Shown one piece after another: positions 12,927 through 18,184 of a stretch of DNA of 18,184 nucleotides. A program made the translations under genes and the position numbers. Within the stretch, counting starts at the first letter, position 1, and each line of letters opens with the position of its first letter. Source of the DNA: Spartobacteria bacterium (GTDB taxonomy: Bacteria; Verrucomicrobiota; Verrucomicrobiia; Chthoniobacterales; UBA10450); contig JAJPJU010000282.1 of NCBI GenBank assembly GCA_021324035.1, positions 1 to 18,184 on the forward strand, written 5' to 3'. The notes under the pieces were generated by a model that was not told the origin of the DNA, searched no databases, and was given only the letters and a program-made list of their open reading frames with translations.

Positions 12927-13226
12927 TTAGTGGCGCGTTTCGGCCAGCAACTGACGTTTGGCTTCCAGCCAGTCGGAATTTGCATCGCCCGGAAGATCGA
13001 ATCGGCGGCGGCGTTCGGAAATGAAATAAGCCCGCATCTGAATTTGATCGTTCGTCGGATCGAACCCAACGGCATGCTTCAGGGCCGCTCCAGGTTCGAT
13101 TTTTTCAACCACCGCTTTTTTTTGACGCGCCGGTCTCTTCGCTTTTGCAGCTACCGGCTTTTCGGCCGCCTTCGGTTTGGCAGCCTTCCCAGACGCGATC
13201 GCGCCTGCCTTACTTTTCTTTGCCAC
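12927..13226 (-). CDS. DUF2934-like protein with basic N-terminal region
   Basis: The C-terminal ~40 residues (IQMRAYFISERRRRFDLPGD, then DWLEAKRQLL) match the pattern of the DUF2934 family: I-x-x-RAY...R...G...DW-x-x-A-x-x-x-L. The first ~50 residues are Lys/Ala-rich (AKKSKAGAIASGKAAKPKAA and more), resembling histone-H1-like or nucleic-acid-binding tails. GTG at 13226 is preferred because GGAGGA lies 9 nt upstream, one of the few good SD sites in this window; the frame stays open further upstream. The product has 99 residues. The function is unknown; DNA association is only suggested by composition. Confidence 0.78.
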   Translation of the reverse strand: MAKKSKAGAIASGKAAKPKAAEKPVAAKAKRPARQKKAVVEKIEPGAALKHAVGFDPTNDQIQMRAYFISERRRRFDLPGDANSDWLEAKRQLLAETRH

Positions 13227-13330
13227 GACTAAAATTCCTCCCTGATTACGATTTAGCGCGCTCGGCCAGAGATGCAACTTTCGGCGTGTTTATTTGTGCA
13301 AAATTCATTGGTACATAATAGACTCGGCCC

Positions 13331-13747
13331 ATGCGCAACTTCGTTTTCCGCTGGTTAGTGACCGCCTTTGCCGTGTTCGTAGCGGCGAACATCGTGGGCT
13401 TTAGTTACACTGGGATCGGATGCGTGCTGGGCGCGGCGTTGTTGTTGGGAATCATCAACGCATTTATCCGGCCGATTCTGCTTTTCCTTAGCATTCCGTT
13501 TATTCTCGTAACACTGGGCCTGTTCATTTTGATCATCAATGCGCTGATGCTGAAAGTGGTCAGTGAAATCGTGCCTTGTTTCCAGGTGCACGGTTTCTGG
13601 CGCGCCATTTTTGGTGCAATCATTGTTTCATTTATCAGCTGGCTCTTGAGCGCCTTCTTTCGCGGCAGCGACGGTCGTGTTCACATCCTGACCCATCATG
13701 CCCAGATCAAGCAGGTCCGGGGTCGCGTGATCGAACCAGGCGAGTGA
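13331..13747 (+). CDS. Small membrane protein, phage-holin-4_2 (PF04020/YvlD) family
   Basis: The 138-residue protein has four hydrophobic segments (about residues 5-25, 29-45, 50-75 and 88-110), with the family hallmark GIINAFIRPIL near residue 40 followed by a long hydrophobic LGLFILIINALML. The short charged C-terminus (HAQIKQVRGRVIEPGE) is probably cytoplasmic. Despite the family name, these proteins are common chromosomal inner-membrane proteins of unknown function, and there is no phage context here. A 104-bp divergent gap separates it from the DUF2934-like gene. trpF follows after 5 nt. Confidence 0.85.
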   Translation: MRNFVFRWLVTAFAVFVAANIVGFSYTGIGCVLGAALLLGIINAFIRPILLFLSIPFILVTLGLFILIINALMLKVVSEIVPCFQVHGFWRAIFGAIIVSFISWLLSAFFRGSDGRVHILTHHAQIKQVRGRVIEPGE

Positions 13748-13752
13748 ACTCG

Positions 13753-14421
13753 ATGTTTGGCGGCAAACTGAAGCCCACCGGCGGCATTTTCGTTAAGATC
13801 TGTGGGATAACCAACCAATCTGACGCCGTCGGTGCTATTGAAGCCGGAGCCGACGCGCTTGGTTTCAATGTCGTGCCGCGCAGCAAACGTTGTATCGACC
13901 TCGACGCCGCCGCCTCCTGGATAGCTAAACTCCCAAAGAACGTTTGGAAAGTGGCAGTTACGGCCGACCCTGACTGGGAAGACGCCTGCCGAATCGGCCA
14001 ACTTAATTTTATCGACGCGTTACAATTGCACGGCAACGAATCTGTCGAGTTTTGTCGACGCCTGCGAGGGGCCGGGATCCCGTTCGCCAAGGCGCTGCCG
14101 GTAGGTCAATCGCAATCCCTTGGCGCGATTCCCGATTTCTATACGGACACAATCATTTTGGATTCCGCCTCCTCAGCGGGTTTCGGGGGAAGCGGCAAAG
14201 CGTTCCCTTGGAAATTCGCGTGGCAGTTTGCTCAGAAGCACCGGGAATTGAATGTGATTTTGGCCGGCGGATTAAACGCGGAGAACGTGGGCGAAGCGGT
14301 CAAGGCTGTTCGTCCACGCGGCGTTGATGTTACGACTGGAGTGGAAGAGAAGGCCGGCCAGAAGGATCAGCGCCTGGTCAAAGCGTTCGTTGAAGCGGCT
14401 CGAGCGGCTGCTCGGCCTTAA
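13753..14421 (+). CDS. trpF: Phosphoribosylanthranilate isomerase
   Basis: TrpF converts phosphoribosyl-anthranilate to CdRP in tryptophan synthesis. From ATG 13753 the protein has 222 residues, with a 13-residue extension before VKICGIT. The catalytic Cys17 (KICG) and general acid Asp137 (IILDSAS, then GGSGKAF) are in place, as are ADALGF, LQLHGNE, the phosphate-binding ILAGGL and GVDVTTGVE (usually GVDVSSGVE). The TIM barrel is complete. Other trp genes are not nearby. It lies 5 nt after the PF04020 gene, so it is probably transcribed with it. The frame extends upstream inside that gene, but the SD-poor ATG 13753 gives the normal family length. Confidence 0.93.
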   Translation: MFGGKLKPTGGIFVKICGITNQSDAVGAIEAGADALGFNVVPRSKRCIDLDAAASWIAKLPKNVWKVAVTADPDWEDACRIGQLNFIDALQLHGNESVEFCRRLRGAGIPFAKALPVGQSQSLGAIPDFYTDTIILDSASSAGFGGSGKAFPWKFAWQFAQKHRELNVILAGGLNAENVGEAVKAVRPRGVDVTTGVEEKAGQKDQRLVKAFVEAARAAARP

Positions 14422-14530
14422 AGTTTTAGAAGCTTCAATTTCAGAGCATCGGCGGGGTGGGCCGGGGGAATCGTTTAAGGCTGGTCTGCTTCCTGCTTTT
14501 ATCGCGGCAGCACTTATCTCACTTCCACAT

Positions 14531-16243
14531 ATGGTTACTTCAATCAAGCTCCGGGGATGCGTCGCAGCGGTGGCGTTTCTGTCCGTGCTTACCCTGTCGC
14601 AGGCGCAGACGAATCCAGCACCCGCCGGTGCTCCTCAAGCGCCTGATCCCACCAAGTCCGCTGATCAACCGCCGATGTTGGTGGTCCAGGCTCCGGTCCA
14701 AGCGGCCGCGACCCCGGCTCCCAAGGCCGGTGGCCCTTCGACGATGCAAGCGCCGGTTTTGACCGACGCAGATGCGAACGTTGAAAGCGGCGGAGTAGGC
14801 GTTCGCGAATTTCAGGGTGATGACGTCGGTCAAGTCCTCCGACTTCTCGCCCGTCAGGCCAAGGTCAACATGGTGGTGAGCGATTCGGTTCAAGGAACCG
14901 TAACCATGCGGTTGGAAGATGTGACCGCGCTTCAAGCAATTTCGATCATCGTGAAAGCCAAAGGGCTGTTCATGGATAAGATCGAAAACGTTTACTATAT
15001 TAAGACGGCTGCTGAAAAAACGGCCGAACCAACTGAAGCCGACAGCTACCAATTCAGCTACGCGCGCGCCAAAGATGTGTCGCCGTTAGTTGCGTCCCAG
15101 CTGCAAAGCAAAGCTCCGCCGCAAATCGATGAGCGGACCAACACCATGTTTTTCAGCGAGACTCGAAGCAACATCGACAATATCCGGAAAGTCTTACTGC
15201 AAATCGACAAGCCAACCCGTCAGGTCATGATCGAAGCACGACTGGTTGAAGTGAGTGCCGATCCAGTTCAGGCCTACGGTATCAACTGGGCGGGAACAGT
15301 CGGCAGCTTTACGGCTCCGAAGACATTTGCTTATGGCGGATACAACGGAACCCCAGCGCAGCCCGGTGGTAACATTCCCAGTAACGGCCTGGCATTGGGC
15401 AATACGAACAGCTCGAATTTCTTCGGCAGCTTCTCCCAGCTCGCTCAAATCCCTCAAAGCATGTTCGCCATTTTGTCGGTCCCGCAATTCTCCGCCACGT
15501 TGCAGGCTTTGAATGAAGATAACGACGCCGAATTTCTGGCGAACCCTCGAGTCGTAACCGCTGATAACCAGCAGGCGAAGATCGAAATCCTTCGCAATCA
15601 ACCGGTTCCGCAATTGAATTTCAACGAACAGACTGCCACCGCGGTGTTCGGCGGATTCCAGGACAAGACCTTCGGCAACACCCTGGTCGTCAGGCCTGCG
15701 ATCAACAAAGACAATTTTGTCACTCTTCAGGTCAAACCTGAGATCAGCAACAAAGTTTCGGATTTCCATTTCGCCTTTAATGGCGCCGACGTCACGAGTC
15801 CGATCATCGACAAGCGGACACTCGACTCGAGCGTGCTGATCAAGAGCGGCGACACCCTCGCGATTGGTGGACTAATCTCCGACCAAACGAGCAAGTCGAG
15901 AACGAAGGTGCCAATTCTTGGAGATATTCCGGGTATCGGCTATGCATTTCAAAGTCACGGTAATGAGCGGCATAAACGCAACCTGCTGATCTTCGTTACC
16001 CCGACGATTATCGACCAGCGTTACGGAACAGGTTTGGAAGACCAGGTCGCTGGATTGCGCCATGTCGGCGAAGAATACGCCGATCCAAACGGCTGGCGGA
16101 ACAATGCGAAGGGCGCAGTGCGATTGACCCCCACGGCACACCGCCAGTTGGCGGCGGATTACGCGAAACCGGGCGAGCCGCCTGCGGTTGAGGAAGCGGC
16201 GCAAGTCCAGTTCCATACCGACGTCAAGGACCGCAACGAATAA
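14531..16243 (+). CDS. Outer-membrane secretin (PilQ/GspD superfamily)
   Basis: Secretins form multimeric outer-membrane gates for type IV pili, type II secretion and related machines. From ATG 14531 the product is 570 residues. Residues 1-25 form a Sec signal peptide (KLRGCVAAVAFLSVL, likely cut after SQA). Residues 26-80 are a Pro/Ala-rich linker. A secretin/TonB N-terminal domain spans about 92-160, an N1-type Secretin_N domain about 172-240, and the membrane-gate domain about 318-515, with the hallmark VPILGDIPGIGYAF at 460-473 and LLIFVTPTII. No lipoprotein Cys is seen at the cleavage site. No pilM-pilP or gsp genes are adjacent, so the system served is unknown. The frame is open into trpF, but that part overlaps trpF and lacks a signal sequence. 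Confidence 0.93.
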   Translation: MVTSIKLRGCVAAVAFLSVLTLSQAQTNPAPAGAPQAPDPTKSADQPPMLVVQAPVQAAATPAPKAGGPSTMQAPVLTDADANVESGGVGVREFQGDDVGQVLRLLARQAKVNMVVSDSVQGTVTMRLEDVTALQAISIIVKAKGLFMDKIENVYYIKTAAEKTAEPTEADSYQFSYARAKDVSPLVASQLQSKAPPQIDERTNTMFFSETRSNIDNIRKVLLQIDKPTRQVMIEARLVEVSADPVQAYGINWAGTVGSFTAPKTFAYGGYNGTPAQPGGNIPSNGLALGNTNSSNFFGSFSQLAQIPQSMFAILSVPQFSATLQALNEDNDAEFLANPRVVTADNQQAKIEILRNQPVPQLNFNEQTATAVFGGFQDKTFGNTLVVRPAINKDNFVTLQVKPEISNKVSDFHFAFNGADVTSPIIDKRTLDSSVLIKSGDTLAIGGLISDQTSKSRTKVPILGDIPGIGYAFQSHGNERHKRNLLIFVTPTIIDQRYGTGLEDQVAGLRHVGEEYADPNGWRNNAKGAVRLTPTAHRQLAADYAKPGEPPAVEEAAQVQFHTDVKDRNE

Positions 16244-16264
16244 ATTTCACGGAATGTGGGGTTG

Positions 16265-16304
16265 AGAGGGGGCGGGTGCCCGCGCAGGGGCCCGCCCTCT
16301 TTGC
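16265..16304 (+). terminator. GC-rich hairpin after the secretin, probable terminator
   Basis: Bases 16265-16276 pair with 16291-16302 (12 positions including two G-T wobbles) around a 14-nt loop, and the stem ends in CTCTTT. The U-tract is short, but the position 22 nt after the stop fits an intrinsic terminator. The remaining bases up to 16428 (about 125 nt) hold no gene I can support. Confidence 0.65.
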
Positions 16305-16428
16305 GTACTGAAACATCTTCACGATTTATTGCTGGAAAGAGCCCGCGAGAATCATAAGGGCCATACTGCCTTGATTGCGGTCCAGCTGCTCGGTAATTAA
16401 GAAATCTCGGTTTCGGTCGGCTCCGTTT

Positions 16429-17028
16429 TTAGCCTTCCAGGTAACTTTTTAGCCGCTCCCGCAATTCTGTTCGCGCGCGAAAAAGCAGGCTTTTCACTGC
16501 TGGAAGCGATAACTCTAAAATATCGGCGATTTCTTCGTAACTGAGTTCCTCGTATCGCCGCAAAACGAGCGCCATGCGTTGAGTATCGGGGAGCTGGCCA
16601 ATTGCGTTCTCGATGGCTTGTTGCAACTCGTTTTGCAGCAGAGTCGCGTCCGGAGTCTCAGTCGCTTCATCCTTTAGCGGCAATTCCTCAGCTTCGGGAT
16701 CAATTTGAAGTGGAAGGTGGGGGTGACGTTTGACCCGTCGCATCTCGTTGAACACCAGATTGCGCGTGATCTTGAGCAACCAGGTGGTGAATTTCGCGCG
16801 CGCTACATAGCGCCCGGCGCTTTTCCAAACTCGAATGAAAACCTGCTGGGTAATGTCCTCGACATCGGCGTTGCTGCCCAGCATCCGGGCCACCGTGCCG
16901 GCCACAAGCGACTGATGCCGTTCGACAAGCGACTCAAAGGCCGCCGTGTCCCCTTCTGCTACCGAGCGCATCAGGCGAACATCTTCCGCGTCGTCTCCGG
17001 AACGCGCCGGTGCTTCTGGCTCAACCAT
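16429..17028 (-). CDS. ECF-type RNA polymerase sigma factor
   Basis: The 199-residue protein has both sigma regions of the extracytoplasmic-function group. Region 2 (about residues 31-99) includes FESLVERHQSLV, ADVEDITQQVFIRVWKS and FTTWLLKITRNLVFNEMRR. Region 4 (about 133-192) includes LPDTQRMALVLRRYEELSYEE, IADILELSLPAVKSLLFRAR. They are joined by an acidic linker (DPEAEELPLKDE). It should direct core polymerase to stress or envelope promoters. The expected anti-sigma gene is not present downstream; a gap of 185 nt separates its stop from the secretin end. It is divergent from mqnE across a 150-bp gap that should hold both promoters, though no clear -35/-10 pair was found. Confidence 0.93.
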   Translation of the reverse strand: MVEPEAPARSGDDAEDVRLMRSVAEGDTAAFESLVERHQSLVAGTVARMLGSNADVEDITQQVFIRVWKSAGRYVARAKFTTWLLKITRNLVFNEMRRVKRHPHLPLQIDPEAEELPLKDEATETPDATLLQNELQQAIENAIGQLPDTQRMALVLRRYEELSYEEIADILELSLPAVKSLLFRARTELRERLKSYLEG

Positions 17029-17178
17029 TAATAAAGAGACGTGGGCAGCGGGTGTCCGATTCGATCGATCTCGACTCGCCAGGCGTCCCTAACCGTCAGA
17101 TGCGACCCAGTGCTTTTTGTTGCAACCGGCAGGGCGTCTGTGCATGGTAAAGCCATCACTTTTCAGCATCGGCTCGGG

Positions 17179-18184
17179 ATGAATTACTCACTTATTCCAA
17201 AGGAACTTAGGCCGATCGCGGAGAAAATCGAGGCGGCCGCTCGCATTTCCGAAAGCGAGGCCGCAACGCTTTATCGCGCGACCGATCTTAATGCGCTCGG
17301 GCTAATGGCGAATGTCGTGCGGGAGCGGAAAAACGGCAATTTTGCTAGCTACATTCACAACCGATACATCAATTATTCGAACGTTTGCGTTCTGTCGTGC
17401 CAGTTCTGTGCGTTTGCCGCCAAAAAGCGCGACGCCCATGCCTTCGAACACGCTGCCACCGAAATCATTCAATCAGTCGCCGACGCGCTCCCACTCGGGA
17501 TTACCGAAGTCCACATGGTTGGCGGCCTGCATCCGAGCCTGAAAAGGCAGTGGTATTTGGACCTTTTGGACGGGCTGCGCGCCCTCGATCCGCAATTGCA
17601 CATCAAAGCCTTCACCGCGATCGAGATTCGGCACCTCGCGGAGCGCATCTTCAAAATGCCGATTCCGGACACCCTCGAATTGTTGAGAGCGCACGGCCTG
17701 GGATCGATCACGGGCGGTGGCGCGGAAATTTTTGACGCCAGTGTGCGCGATCGAATTTGTCGCGGGAAAGAAACGGCCGAGGAGTGGCTCGACGTGCATC
17801 GCATTTGGCATCGAATGGGTGGCCGCAGCACTTGCACGATGCTTTATGGACACATCGAAACAATTGAGCAGCGAGTCGACCATTTGCGCCAACTTCGTCA
17901 GCTTCAGGACGAAACTGCCGGCTTCAGCGGTTTTGTTCCATTCGCGTTCGAGCCGCAGACCACCATTCTGGCCCACATCAAACGAGCATCTGCGATCGAA
18001 CAATTACGCAATCTCGCGGTGAGCCGGGTTTTTCTCGATAACATCGATCATCTCACTGCCTACTGGGTGAGCACCGGCCTTCCTCTCGCGCAGATTTCCC
18101 TCAGTTACGGCGCCGACGACTTGCACGGCACAATCATGGAGGAAAAAATCTTCCACATGGCTGGCGCAACAACGCCGCAGCAAC
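17179..18184 (+). CDS. mqnE: Aminofutalosine synthase MqnE (3' end beyond window)
   Basis: MqnE is the radical-SAM enzyme that adds the 3-carboxyvinyl-oxybenzoate precursor to SAM, giving aminofutalosine in the futalosine route to menaquinone. 335 codons are visible without a stop; the usual length is about 360-390, so most of the gene is here. The [4Fe-4S] motif CVLSCQFC places Cys70, Cys74 and Cys77. Other family signatures are VHMVGGLHP, HIKAFTAIEI, GGGAEIFD, TMLYGHIET, RQLQDETAGF and the C-terminal SYGADDLHGTIMEEKI. The FTAIEI and GGGAEIF wording separates it from MqnC, although a final decision needs an alignment. ATG 17179 is preferred; a GTG at 17140 is also in frame. The gene is divergent from the sigma factor. 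Confidence 0.93.
   Translation, partial: MNYSLIPKELRPIAEKIEAAARISESEAATLYRATDLNALGLMANVVRERKNGNFASYIHNRYINYSNVCVLSCQFCAFAAKKRDAHAFEHAATEIIQSVADALPLGITEVHMVGGLHPSLKRQWYLDLLDGLRALDPQLHIKAFTAIEIRHLAERIFKMPIPDTLELLRAHGLGSITGGGAEIFDASVRDRICRGKETAEEWLDVHRIWHRMGGRSTCTMLYGHIETIEQRVDHLRQLRQLQDETAGFSGFVPFAFEPQTTILAHIKRASAIEQLRNLAVSRVFLDNIDHLTAYWVSTGLPLAQISLSYGADDLHGTIMEEKIFHMAGATTPQQ

Noticed and set aside
13331..13747. Prophage holin
   Set aside because: The PF04020 family name mentions holin, but there are no lysis or phage genes nearby, and the family is a common chromosomal membrane protein.
14324..14530. Upstream extension of the secretin frame
   Set aside because: It overlaps the trpF end, has no secretin features, and would bury the clear signal peptide starting at 14531.
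16326..16445. Open stretch of about 40 codons just after the sigma factor on the minus strand, ending SMALMILAGSFQQ
   Set aside because: It looked like a possible anti-sigma remnant or frameshift product, but it has no usable start before its final residues, and the A-rich run after the sigma stop is not in frame for slippage.
17029..17178. Sigma-70 promoter for mqnE (TTGCAA with GGTAAA)
   Set aside because: Spacing is about 19 nt and the -10 match is poor, so it cannot be supported from sequence alone.

Overview
The window is chromosomal housekeeping DNA of a Gram-negative (diderm) bacterium. I think it comes from the Verrucomicrobiota, most plausibly the soil Chthoniobacterales/'Udaeobacter' group. 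The evidence is an outer-membrane secretin, menaquinone synthesis by the futalosine route (mqnE), gene junctions poor in Shine-Dalgarno sites, Lys/Ala/Glu-rich tails on ribosomal proteins, and short tandem-repeat islands between genes. The lineage is inferred from style, not from a database match.

Positions 1-11995 hold the S10-spc-alpha ribosomal supercluster, all on the + strand. The order is (end of an upstream gene, probably rplB)-rpsS-[exported coiled-coil protein]-rplV-rpsC-rplP-rpmC-rpsQ-rplN-rplX-rplE-rpsH-rplF-rplR-rpsE-rplO-secY-adk-map-infA, then a clear intrinsic terminator, then rpmJ-rpsM-rpsK-rpsD. Junctions are 0-10 nt or overlapping through most of the spc part. Together these genes build ribosomal subunits, initiate translation (infA), insert and export proteins (secY), trim initiator Met (map) and balance adenylates (adk). 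Three things differ from the textbook layout. An unrelated secreted or periplasmic protein gene sits between rpsS and rplV. rpsN (S14) and rpmD (L30) are missing from their usual slots. rpoA and rplQ do not follow rpsD.

Positions 11996-13330 hold small genes: a minus-strand helical hypothetical, a stand-alone receiver-domain response regulator, and a minus-strand DUF2934-like protein. They are separated by hairpins and short tandem repeats.

Positions 13331-16243 run on the + strand: a small PF04020-type ('phage holin 4_2'/YvlD) membrane protein, trpF (tryptophan synthesis) 5 nt behind it, and a secretin of the PilQ/GspD superfamily with its own signal peptide, ending at a GC-rich hairpin.

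Positions 16429-18184 hold a minus-strand ECF sigma factor and, divergently, mqnE, which runs off the window end. No rRNA, tRNA, CRISPR, transposase or prophage module was found. The most unusual signals are four intergenic islands of 7-9 nt tandem repeats, each with its own unit, and the coiled-coil gene embedded in the S10 operon. The probable signal-peptide coding region of that gene is itself partly made of the 7-nt repeat.
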